Below the pieces are notes generated by a model. The model ran no database searches. It was not told the DNA's origin and was given only the letters and a program-made list of their open reading frames with translations. Positions 6,491 through 16,500 of a DNA stretch of 34,633 nucleotides are shown here, piece after piece. The translations under genes were made by a program, and so were the position numbers. Source of the DNA: a virus; IMG/VR virus record IMGVR_UViG_3300042691_009144, positions 1 through 34,633 of that record. One strand, given 5' to 3'. Position 1 is the stretch's first letter. Every line of letters begins with the position of its first letter.

Positions 6491-7093
6491 ATGGAAAGAA
6501 AACGCTTTAAAGAATTTATAGGTTCAGGTACGCTCACGATCTTTGATATCGATGAGACGCTCTTTCATACTAAGGCTAAGGTAGCCGTTATGAAAGGCGA
6601 TAAGGTTGTTCGGATGCTGGATAATCAGGAGTTTAATACCTACAAGCTGAAGAAGGGCGAGTCGTTTGACTTCCGTGAATTCCGCTCTGCAGAAGTATTT
6701 CGTCGTACTTCCACACCCATAGTACGCATGGTTGAAAAAGCCAAGGCGATTGTTAAGGCTAAGAATAATGCAGCTAGTCGTGCTATTATCGTTACTGCTC
6801 GTGCTGACTTCGATGACAAGGAAATGTTTCTTCAGACATTTAGGGATCACGGTATTCCAATTGATCAGATGCACGTTGAGCGCTCCGGTAACCTCGGCCT
6901 GGGGTCGCCTGCAGAAGCAAAGAAAGTCGTGTTTAGAAAATACCTAAATACTAAGAACTATATTAAAACACGCCTATATGATGATGCTATGTCAAACCTC
7001 AAAGCGTTTCTCGAACTGCAAAGTGAGTATCCAGGCGTTACTTTTGAAGCGTGGTTTGTAAAGCCGGATGGTTCTGTACAGAGGATTAAATGA
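6491..7093 (+). CDS. HAD-superfamily phosphatase with capsid-targeting-like N-terminus (200 aa)
   Basis: A hydrolase with all four HAD motifs. Motif I is FDIDETLF with nucleophile Asp19 and acid Asp21. Motif II is the Thr in IIVTARAD. Motif III is a Lys in PAEAKKVVF. Motif IV is LYDDAMSNL with Asp164-Asp165. HAD enzymes dephosphorylate small molecules or nucleic-acid 3' ends; the substrate cannot be read here. The first ten residues (MERKRFKEFI) precede the catalytic strand and match the F-x-x-F-I N-termini of nearby proteins. It is coupled to the ligase-like gene by an ATGA overlap. That neighbour suggests nucleic-acid end healing, analogous to the phosphatase half of polynucleotide kinase, but this is inference. 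Confidence 0.8.
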   Translation: MERKRFKEFIGSGTLTIFDIDETLFHTKAKVAVMKGDKVVRMLDNQEFNTYKLKKGESFDFREFRSAEVFRRTSTPIVRMVEKAKAIVKAKNNAASRAIIVTARADFDDKEMFLQTFRDHGIPIDQMHVERSGNLGLGSPAEAKKVVFRKYLNTKNYIKTRLYDDAMSNLKAFLELQSEYPGVTFEAWFVKPDGSVQRIK

Positions 7094-8280
7094 AGAAGTT
7101 TACTAGTTTCCTGAGAGAGATGACTGAGGCAGATGAGAAGAAACTCAAACATCTTGAGCACCTAGAAGATCATCCAATCAACGCTGGTAAAGAAGGCGTT
7201 GATCATGCCATGAATAATCTGCTTGACGTTCATCGTAAGCTTCGTGGACGTGAAAACGATACTAAGATTACTATGAAGTATGATGGTTCACCTTCGGTTG
7301 TTTTTGGCCATCATCCACAGACAGGTAAGTTCTTTGTAGCTTCCAAGTCCGTATTTAATAAGAATCCTAAGCTCAATTATACTGATGAAGATATCGAGAA
7401 GAACCATGGGCATGCCCCTGGTCTTGTTGAGAAGCTGAAGCATGCATTGAAACATCTTCCTAAGGTAGTACCACCGCGTGGTGTGTACCAGGGTGATATC
7501 ATGCATACAGCTGGTGATGTTCAAGAACATGGCCATAAGGTATCGTTCACTCCAAACACAATCACATACTCAGCTAAGAAGTCTTCCCCTCAGGGTAAGG
7601 CTGCTTTGGCGTCTAAGATTGGTGTAGCTGTTCATACAGCCTACAAGGGTGATAATCTCGAAGATATGGAAGCGCAATACGCTCCAGATCTTTCGCATTT
7701 CGGTAATCATAAAGACGTACATCTGATCTCTACAGAGCATGATCTATCTCAGATTGATTACAAGAAAGAGAATCAAGAAAATTTTAATAAGCATATTAAA
7801 GAAGCACAGCGAGTCGCTCGTCAGATTCCAGCTGAAGGCCATGATGCTATCAGTGCTCATAGAATTCCACTTAAGACTTATATCAACTCAACTGTACGCA
7901 CTGGTACCTCACCAGACGTAGAGGGCTTTATGGCTCACTATAAGAACGCTCATCAGAAGGGCATTGATAAGGTTAAAACACCTAAAGCAAAGGAAGCTAA
8001 GACTGTTGAGATGCAGCGCGCACTTCAGCATGTACTGGATAACAAGCATCACTTCCATAATATTCTACAGCTGCATAGTCATATGCAGAAAGCTAAGGAT
8101 GCACTAACACATGCATTGTCTTCTAATGCTGAGTTTGACCATCATATTGCTGGTAAAAAAGCTAAGCCGGAAGGATTCGTAGTAGTCCGTAATAACAGAC
8201 CGACCAAGTTTGTTGACCGTGCTGAGTTCTCAGCTGCTAACTTTAATAGACCAGCTCCTGGAGCAGAAAAAGATGGCTAA
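7090..8280 (+). CDS. Ligase-like nucleotidyltransferase (DUF6267-like, 396 aa)
   Basis: I recognise this as a protein common in T4-like marine phages, usually annotated only as a DUF (I believe DUF6267). It shows the landmarks of covalent nucleotidyltransferases (RNA/DNA ligases): motif I MKYDGSPS with candidate nucleophile Lys63; VYQGDIM (residues 132-138) in the place of the GE-type motif III; PEGFVVVR with Glu361 as motif IV; and TKFVDR with Lys373 as motif V. Motifs IV and V are 12 residues apart, as in ligases. It is very rich in His and Lys. The N-terminus KKFTSFLREMTEA resembles a capsid-targeting peptide with an LRE/MTE cleavage option. It is coupled to the HAD phosphatase and overlaps the next gene by 8 bases. 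Substrate (RNA or DNA) is unknown. Confidence 0.8.
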   Translation: MKKFTSFLREMTEADEKKLKHLEHLEDHPINAGKEGVDHAMNNLLDVHRKLRGRENDTKITMKYDGSPSVVFGHHPQTGKFFVASKSVFNKNPKLNYTDEDIEKNHGHAPGLVEKLKHALKHLPKVVPPRGVYQGDIMHTAGDVQEHGHKVSFTPNTITYSAKKSSPQGKAALASKIGVAVHTAYKGDNLEDMEAQYAPDLSHFGNHKDVHLISTEHDLSQIDYKKENQENFNKHIKEAQRVARQIPAEGHDAISAHRIPLKTYINSTVRTGTSPDVEGFMAHYKNAHQKGIDKVKTPKAKEAKTVEMQRALQHVLDNKHHFHNILQLHSHMQKAKDALTHALSSNAEFDHHIAGKKAKPEGFVVVRNNRPTKFVDRAEFSAANFNRPAPGAEKDG

Positions 8281-8893
8281 AGATAAAAAGATTGTAACTG
8301 CTTTCGGTAGAATGAACCCTCCTACAACAGGTCACCAGAAGCTGATTGATGCTGTTCTGAATAAGGCTAAGGCTGAAGACGCTGATCACGACATTCGTCT
8401 TTCGCATTCACAGGACGCTAAGAAGAATCCTCTTTCTCAAGAGCAGAAGCTTCATCATGCTCGTAAGATGTTTCCGGGAGTAAACTTCTCTGGTTCATCA
8501 AAGGAACAGCCATCGTTTATTCATCATCTCAAGGACCTTCACTCTAAGGGCTATACGCACGTAACGATGATTGCAGGTTCGGATCGCGTACCTGAATATC
8601 AGAAAATTGCTGATAAGTATAATAAGGATCCTAAAGAGGGTGGTGAGTTTCACTTTAAGTCTATCAATATTCATTCAGCGGGGCATAGAGATCCTGACGC
8701 AGAAGGTACCGAGGGTATGTCTGCCTCTAAGATGAGAGGCCATGCTCAAGAAGGTAATTATCACTCTTTTAAGTCTGGACTTCCTTCGCATGTATCTCAT
8801 GAGCATGCTAAGGAACTTTACGATCATGTACGCCAGGGTATGGGTCTCAAGGAATCATATATAAGAAAATTCAGATCTTGGCTAATGGGATAA
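8273..8893 (+). CDS. NMNAT/cytidylyltransferase-like nucleotidyltransferase (206 aa)
   Basis: An enzyme of the HxGH nucleotidyltransferase superfamily, which joins NMP groups to phosphate acceptors (for example NMN adenylyltransferase making NAD). The first motif is TAFGRMNPPTTGHQKLIDA, with TTGH at residues 18-21. MIAGSDRVPEY in the middle resembles the G-x-D segment after the third strand. EGMSASKMRGH (S150-x-S152-x-x-R155) is the closing ISxxxxR motif. The ATG at 8273 has GGAG 9 bases upstream and overlaps the ligase-like gene by 8 bases. The C-terminus (SYIRKFRSWLMG) is a short basic-aromatic tail. NAD or coenzyme synthesis, or supplying an adenylylated substrate to the ligase-like neighbour, are both possible. 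Confidence 0.82.
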   Translation: MAKDKKIVTAFGRMNPPTTGHQKLIDAVLNKAKAEDADHDIRLSHSQDAKKNPLSQEQKLHHARKMFPGVNFSGSSKEQPSFIHHLKDLHSKGYTHVTMIAGSDRVPEYQKIADKYNKDPKEGGEFHFKSINIHSAGHRDPDAEGTEGMSASKMRGHAQEGNYHSFKSGLPSHVSHEHAKELYDHVRQGMGLKESYIRKFRSWLMG

Positions 8894-8896
8894 AAT

Positions 8897-10216
8897 ATGG
8901 CACAGTGGCGCACTGACAGTTACGAATTTAAACAGCCGCATAACGTTCATCTATATGAAATAGGTATGACTGCCGATATCTACGGCAACCCTGTCGACGG
9001 ATCTAATCCTACAGGGATGGCTGTTGATGCGTTCGGTAGAGCCAGATCTTCTCAGCCACTCACACTATTTGATTCATTCCACAAATACAGAGATAACGGT
9101 AGAATCAATCAATCTAATTCTGCTACTGGCGCTGCTTCGACACATAACGCTAATGCTGGTTTAATTGAGTGTACTCTTAATACTACAGCAAACTCTTTCC
9201 TGTATAGAGAATCTTCGCGCGTATTTGCTTATCAGCCAGGTAAGTCATTACAGATTCTTCAAACCTATGTCATGGCTCCACACAAGACCAATCTCAGACA
9301 GAGATATGGTTACTTTAGCACTACCAATGGAATCTTCTTGGAGCAAGATGATAATGGAATTTGCTGGGTAGAAAGAAGTACTTCAGGTGGTAATGGAGTT
9401 CAAGAAACTAGAGTTTACCAACAGAATTGGTCGCAGGATAGATTAGATGGTACAGGACCATCTAGAAAAACTCTCGATCTTTCGAAAGCTCAAATTCAAT
9501 TCCTTGATATTGAATGGCTCGGCCTTGGTACTGTTAGATGTGGATTTGTTATTGATGGTAAGCTAATTCACTGCCATTCATTCCACCACGCGAATCTTAT
9601 TACATCCACATATATGGCCACAGCGTGTTTACCGGTAAGAGCTGAGATTCAGAATGTCGGTACTACAGCCAGCAACTCTACTCTCAAGATTGTATGCTCT
9701 ACTGTTATTTCAGAAGGTGGTTATGAATTAAGAGGAAGATCCAGATCTATCGGTATACCGATTACAACGCCAAAGGATCTTCCGACTGCTGGTACCTTTG
9801 TTCCCATTATCTCAATTCGTGTAAGAGACGCATACTCTGACGCTATTGTTATTCCAACAGACGTGGAATTCTTTGGCGTATCTAACAATACGCGATATAG
9901 ATATAAGATCGTTGCTGGTGGTACATTAACGGGTGCCAGCTGGCAGGATGTTAATACAGCTGAGTCTTCTGTAGAATATGATATTACTGCTACCTCTATT
10001 TCAGGTGGTAGAGACTTACAGATGGGCTATGTTAATATCGCAGCCGGTGCTGGGGGCACTACAATCAATCTTTCAGGCGAAGGATTGTTTGCTTATCAAT
10101 TGGAGAGAAATTCATTTTTAGCTAGCGATAGAGGGGTAGTATTTTCGTTAGTAGCTACCGGCGCAGCTAACGGTGATGATGCACTTGGTTCAATTACCTT
10201 TCAAGAGATAACATAA
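8897..10216 (+). CDS. Virion structural/fibre-associated protein (439 aa)
   Basis: Resembles a structural protein seen in T4-like cyanophages, though no exact function is known to me. After a short N-terminus (QWRTDSYEFKQPHNVHLYEI) the sequence is Gly/Asn/Ser/Thr-rich and beta-strand-like throughout. A middle region (LDIEWLGLGTVRCGFVIDG, then HCHSFHHANL) looks like a lectin or carbohydrate-binding beta-sandwich. No signal peptide, helix bundle or enzyme motif is seen. It begins the fibre block and is followed by a possible late promoter. A baseplate or tail-fibre component is the most economical guess. Confidence 0.75.
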   Translation: MAQWRTDSYEFKQPHNVHLYEIGMTADIYGNPVDGSNPTGMAVDAFGRARSSQPLTLFDSFHKYRDNGRINQSNSATGAASTHNANAGLIECTLNTTANSFLYRESSRVFAYQPGKSLQILQTYVMAPHKTNLRQRYGYFSTTNGIFLEQDDNGICWVERSTSGGNGVQETRVYQQNWSQDRLDGTGPSRKTLDLSKAQIQFLDIEWLGLGTVRCGFVIDGKLIHCHSFHHANLITSTYMATACLPVRAEIQNVGTTASNSTLKIVCSTVISEGGYELRGRSRSIGIPITTPKDLPTAGTFVPIISIRVRDAYSDAIVIPTDVEFFGVSNNTRYRYKIVAGGTLTGASWQDVNTAESSVEYDITATSISGGRDLQMGYVNIAAGAGGTTINLSGEGLFAYQLERNSFLASDRGVVFSLVATGAANGDDALGSITFQEIT

Positions 10217-10219
10217 ATA
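10212..10219 (+). promoter_or_regulatory. Probable late promoter CATAAATA
   Basis: A 7/8 match to TATAAATA overlaps the end of the preceding gene, 28 bases before the ATG at 10248. The leader is A/T-only until CCTAGGGA (10234-10241). The same ribosome-site octamer follows exact late promoters at 5117 and 27672, which raises confidence in this one. It would drive the collagen-like fibre operon. Confidence 0.5.
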
Positions 10220-10247
10220 ATAAAAATAATAAACCTAGGGAATAACC

Positions 10248-10592
10248 ATGTCTGCCGCTACTACAGTTAATCTTGTTGTCAATCAGAAAGCCAGCTTCGA
10301 AGTAACATTCAATGTGCTCAATAGTAATAGTGCGCCGCTAAACCTGACCGGTTATTACGCGAACGCTAAGTTCAAAGCAGATATCACAGCGCCTGATTCT
10401 ACAGCTGTAGCTTTCCAAACATCTTTTGCTAATGCAAGTAACGGATCAGTTACTATTGCTCTTACACCTGATCAGACAGCTGATATGCAGGTTGGTCGCT
10501 ACGTATATGACGTAGCTATAACAAATTCTGCTACAAACTTCAAAACCAGAATCGTTGAAGGTAAGGTTATCGTGAGCGGGGGCGTTGCTTAA
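10248..10592 (+). CDS. Ig-like/BppU-type baseplate or fibre accessory protein (114 aa)
   Basis: A single beta-sandwich domain by pattern: [20 protein letters not shown], then AKFKADI, ending [10 protein letters not shown] and [13 protein letters not shown]. This is the layout of phage baseplate upper protein (BppU)-like and Ig-like domains, in which a small protein caps or anchors a fibre. Ribosome site CCTAGGGA is 6 bases upstream. Its stop overlaps the ATG of the giant fibre gene (TAATG), so the two are translationally coupled, probably in a fixed ratio. A role as attachment collar for the fibre is inference. Confidence 0.75.
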   Translation: MSAATTVNLVVNQKASFEVTFNVLNSNSAPLNLTGYYANAKFKADITAPDSTAVAFQTSFANASNGSVTIALTPDQTADMQVGRYVYDVAITNSATNFKTRIVEGKVIVSGGVA

Positions 10593-13500
10593 TGTCCGAT
10601 TTCGAGACTGTAACGCTTTCCGATGGCGAATCCATCACTATCGGGTCCGTTACAAGTAGAACAGAAATTACAGTCGGCGTTGCAACGGAAGGCGATGTAG
10701 CTGAGGTTTCCGCCTCTAGTGGTGTGGAAGGTCCTCGCGGTTATGCTGGTTCACGCGGCGATACCGGCTATGACGGTTCGCGCGGCTCTCTCGGCTATAC
10801 AGGCTCTATCGGTCCAATTGGGTACTCAGGTTCACGCGGCGCGCAAGGCGCTCAGGGTGTTCAGGGGACGCAAGGTGTCCAAGGTGCACCAGGTTATACA
10901 GGCTCTCAAGGACAACAGGGCGCTCAAGGTGTACAGGGTATCATCGGTCCTCAAGGTCCTCAAGGCGTAACCGGTTTTACTGGATCAAGAGGCGATACAG
11001 GTTACGCTGGTTCACGCGGCGATACAGGTTATGATGGCTCAAAAGGCGATTCAGGTTACGCAGGCTCACGCGGGGATATAGGGTACAGTGGCTCCATAGG
11101 GGATATAGGTTATACCGGTTCGCAAGGCGAACTAGGGTATACCGGTTCTAAAGGCGATACAGGCTATGATGGGTCTAGAGGCGATACAGGCTACGATGGT
11201 TCTAAGGGTGATCTAGGGTATACAGGCTCTAAAGGTGAGCGTGGTGACTTCGGCGGCGCTTCTTTCTATTATAAGTTTGATACAGAACTAGATCCTGAAT
11301 TAGTAGCTAACGGGTTCGTATTATTCAACAATACGAGCTTGAACTTAGCTAATACCATGAGTATAAGCATTTTTGATAAAAATGCAACGGATATTTCATC
11401 GTTTATTCAAACAATCGATGACTCTACATCAGATATTAAAGGTACAATCAAGGTAACAAGTGAAGCAAATACACTTGTTTATACTATCTTTAATATTACA
11501 AGTTCTCATACTAATCACGGCAACCACTATGATGTTCCTGTTGCCTATGTTACTGGTGTCACAACGCCGCTAGATGACAATAGCAATACTATTATTTCAT
11601 TCCTAGTTACAGGTGATCGCGGTGATACCGGTTATGTAGGTTCAACCGGCTACATCGGCTCAAAGGGCGATACCGGTTATGACGGCTCTAAGGGTGAAAC
11701 CGGCTATGACGGTTCAAAGGGTGACACAGGGTATGCTGGGTCAAAGGGTGATACCGGGTATGATGGTTCACGCGGCGATCTAGGGTATACCGGTTCAGCA
11801 GGCTATCTCGGATCATTTGGATATACCGGCTCAACAGGCTATGTAGGTTCAACAGGTACAGTTACACCAAGCAATACAGCCCCGGTTTCTTCATACGATG
11901 GTATGATCTGGTATGACAGTGAGACTGGTAAATCATACTTCCAATACAACGATGGTACATCCACACAGTGGGTTCTATTCGCTGATCCTACAGTTACAGA
12001 CGGTAAAGATGGTTATGTAGGCTCTGTAGGTTATGCAGGGTCTACTGGTGCTGTAGGATATGCTGGATCGCGCGGATTCACAGGCTATGTTGGATCTCAA
12101 GGATTTGTTGGCTCGTCAGGCGCGTTCGGTTATACTGGCTCGATCGGTATAGGTTATGCTGGCTCTCAGGGACCTCAAGGTGCGCAAGGAGCAGCTGGTT
12201 ATACCGGCTCACAGGGCGCTCAAGGGCAGCAAGGTGCTCAAGGTCGTCAAGGCGCCACAGGTCCTCAAGGTGTACAAGGACCTATTGGATATACCGGATC
12301 ACAAGGGCTGCAGGGAGCGCAAGGCGCTCAGGGTGTTCAGGGTGCGCAAGGCGCTCAGGGTGTTCAGGGTGCTACAGGTTACACGGGCTCGCAAGGTGCG
12401 CAGGGTCAACAGGGTGCGCAAGGTACAATAGGCGCTCAAGGATCTATTGGTGCTACAGGATACACTGGTTCGCAAGGCGCCCAAGGTGCGCAAGGCGTTC
12501 AGGGTGTAGTAGGTGCACAAGGTGCGCAAGGTGCTCTCGGCCCTACCGGCCCTCAGGGTGTTCAAGGCGCAATTGGTTACACCGGCTCACAAGGGCTTCA
12601 AGGCGCTCAGGGCGTACAAGGTGCCCAAGGTGCCCAAGGCGCGCAAGGTGCTATCGGTCTAACTGGTTACGATGGATCGCAGGGGCTCCAAGGCGCTCAA
12701 GGCGCTCAAGGTGTTGTTGGTGCGCAAGGCGCTCAAGGTGCAACCGGTTACGTTGGTTCACAAGGGCTTCAAGGCGCTCAAGGGACTCAAGGTGTGCAGG
12801 GTGCTACCGGTTATACCGGTTCGCAGGGTCTACAGGGGCAGCAAGGCGCGCTAGGCTATACCGGTTCGCAGGGGCTTCAAGGTCAGCAGGGCGCTCTAGG
12901 CTATACTGGCTCCCAGGGTCTACAGGGACAACAAGGCGCTCTAGGATATACCGGCTCACAGGGGCTTCAGGGAGCGCAAGGCGCAACCGGTTATACTGGA
13001 TCCCAAGGTCTACAAGGACAGCAAGGCGCCCAAGGCGTTCAAGGTGCGCAGGGTGCGCAAGGCGTTCAGGGTGCAACTGGATATACAGGCTCGCAAGGTC
13101 TGCAGGGTGTACAAGGTTCTATCGGTCCTACAGGATATGTCGGTTCGCAAGGGCTTCAGGGCGCTCAGGGTGTACAAGGTGCTACAGGCGCTGCTGGTAC
13201 ATCTGTCAATATTGAAGGCTCTGTTTCAACATTTACAAACCTACCAGGCTATCCCAGCTCTTATACCGGTGAAATCGGTGATGGTTACATCACTCAGGAT
13301 ACCGGGCATCTATGGGTATGGGATGGTGATTCCTGGAACGATGTAGGTCTCATTGTAGGCTATACCGGCTCGACAGGTGCTCAAGGTCCGCAGGGTATTC
13401 AAGGGGCAGCAGGAGCTCAGGGTGTTCAAGGCGCGGTAGGCGCACAGGGCGTTCAGGGTGCAACAGGCTATGTTGGTTCCCAAGGTCTGCAGGGAGCCCA

Positions 13501-16500
13501 GGGTACACAAGGCGTTCAGGGTGCAACTGGTTATGTCGGTTCGCAGGGGCTTCAAGGCGCACAGGGTGTACAAGGTGCTGTAGGTGCGCAGGGCTCTATC
13601 GGCGCGCAAGGCCCTATCGGGTATACAGGTTCACAAGGGCTACAAGGTGCCCAGGGCGTTCAAGGCGCTGTTGGTGCTCAGGGCGTTCAAGGTGCTCAGG
13701 GCGCATTAGGTTATACCGGCTCGCAGGGGCTACAAGGAGCCCAGGGTGTCCAAGGCGCACAGGGCGCACAGGGAGCACAAGGTGCTGTCGGCGCTCAGGG
13801 AGCACAAGGAGCCCAAGGTGCTATTGGATACACTGGATCGCAAGGGCTACAAGGAGCTCAAGGACAGCAGGGTGCAATCGGTTACACCGGATCACAGGGC
13901 CTGCAAGGTGCACAAGGTACGCAAGGGGTACAAGGCGCCCTAGGCTATACCGGTTCGCAAGGTCTGCAGGGTGCGCAAGGTTTAATTGGCTATACTGGAT
14001 CGCAAGGACTGCAGGGTGCGCAAGGAGCTCAAGGAGCTCAGGGTCAACAGGGCCCGATCGGATATACTGGTTCGCAAGGTCTTCAAGGTGCATTAGGTTA
14101 TACCGGTTCGCAAGGCCTACAAGGTGCTCAAGGACAGCAGGGCGCACAAGGCGCACAAGGCGCAACTGGATATACCGGCTCGCAGGGGCTACAGGGTGCG
14201 CAGGGTACACAGGGCGTTCAAGGCCCGATCGGTTATACCGGATCGCAAGGACTACAAGGTGCTCAAGGCGCTCTCGGCTACACGGGCTCCCAAGGTCTAC
14301 AAGGCGTACAGGGCGCGCAAGGTGCTCAAGGCGTACAAGGCGCAGTCGGCGCGCAAGGTGCGCAGGGTGTTCAAGGGCCTATTGGATATACAGGCTCTCA
14401 AGGTCTTCAGGGAGCGCAAGGTGCGCAAGGTCAGCAGGGCGCACAGGGTACTACTGGTTACACCGGTTCACAGGGTCTACAAGGCGCTCAAGGTGTTGTC
14501 GGTGCTCAAGGTCCAATCGGATATACCGGTTCACAGGGCCTACAAGGCGCTCAGGGTGTTCAGGGAGCTGTAGGTGCTCAAGGAGCTCAGGGCGTTCAGG
14601 GACCTATTGGCTATACCGGATCTCAAGGACTACAAGGCGCTCAAGGTCTAATTGGTTACACAGGATCACAAGGACTTCAGGGTACACAAGGCGCCCAAGG
14701 CGCACAAGGTGCGCAGGGAGCACCAGGCTATACTGGTTCACAGGGTCTTCAAGGAGCCCAGGGTGTTCAAGGTGCAGTAGGGGCACAAGGTGCTCAGGGT
14801 GTACAAGGACCTATTGGTTATACTGGATCCCAAGGTCTTCAGGGAGCGCAAGGCGCACAAGGTGTTCAGGGAGCTGTTGGTGCCCAAGGCGCACAAGGTG
14901 TACAAGGACCTATCGGCTATACCGGATCCCAAGGTCTACAAGGCGCGCAAGGCGTGCAAGGTGCGCAAGGTCAGCAGGGTGCGCAAGGCGTACAAGGTCC
15001 TATTGGCTATACCGGATCCCAAGGTCTGCAGGGCGCTCAAGGCGCGCTAGGTTATACAGGTTCTCAGGGTCTACAGGGCGTTCAGGGTGCAGTAGGCGCT
15101 CAGGGTGCGCAGGGTATACAAGGTGCTTCAGGTACATCTGTTACCATTATTGCTTCAGTTACCAACGTAAATGATAGCTACCCTGGCGGCGGACCTAACA
15201 ACCCTGATGGATACCTAAAATATTATTATCCTTCGGCAGCTGCTGGTAATGGTGTAATTGATACCGCGACAGGTAATCTATGGGTTTACTCAGGTACGGT
15301 TTGGAATAATGTTGGTCAGATCGTTGGTCCACAAGGTCCGATCGGTTACACAGGATCGCAAGGCCTTCAAGGGCGCCAAGGCGTCCAAGGCGCAGTTGGA
15401 GCTCAAGGCGCACAGGGCGTACAAGGACCAATTGGTTATACGGGTTCACAAGGACTTCAAGGCGTTCAAGGCGCACAGGGCGTACAAGGACCAATTGGTT
15501 ATACGGGTTCACAAGGACTTCAAGGCGTTCAAGGCGCGCTAGGTTACACTGGCTCGCAAGGCCTGCAGGGCGTTCAAGGCGCTGTCGGCGCGCAAGGGCC
15601 TATTGGCTATACCGGTTCGCAAGGGCTGCAAGGCGCACAGGGTGTTCAAGGTACAGTAGGCGCTCAAGGTGCGCAGGGTGTTCAAGGTCCTATTGGCTAT
15701 ACCGGCTCGCAAGGTCTAATTGGCTATACCGGCTCGCAAGGTCTGCAAGGCTTCCAAGGAACTCAGGGTGTACAAGGTGCAGTAGGCGCACAGGGCGTTC
15801 AAGGTGCGTTAGGATATACTGGCTCTCAAGGATTACAGGGTGCTCAAGGGGTACAGGGAGCGGTAGGTGCTCAAGGTGCGCAGGGTACTCAAGGTCCAAT
15901 CGGATATACCGGTTCGCAAGGTCTACAGGGCGTTCAAGGTGCAGTAGGTGCGCAGGGCGTACAAGGTGCACAGGGCGTTCAGGGACCTATTGGCTATACC
16001 GGGTCCCAAGGTCTTCAGGGTGCTCAAGGTCTAATTGGTTACACTGGCTCGCAAGGACTTCAGGGTGTACAGGGTGCTCAAGGCGTTCAAGGCGCTGTTG
16101 GTGCTCAGGGACCTCAGGGTGTTCAAGGCGCTACCGGTTATACTGGCTCGCAAGGCGTACAAGGCGCTACGGGCTATGACGGCTCCAGAGGCCTACAGGG
16201 TGTTCAAGGTGCAGTAGGGGCACAAGGTGCTCAGGGTGTACAAGGACCTATCGGTTATACTGGTTCACAAGGACTTCAAGGTGTACAAGGCGCCCAAGGC
16301 GTTCAGGGGCCAATTGGCTATACTGGTTCGCAAGGCTTGCAGGGACAACAAGGCGCATTAGGTTATACAGGTTCTCAAGGTCTACAAGGCGTGCAAGGTG
16401 CTGCAGGGGCTCAAGGCGTTCAAGGCGCAGTTGGCGCGCAAGGCGTTCAAGGCGCAGTTGGCGCGCAAGGCGTTCAAGGTCCTATTGGCTACACCGGGTC

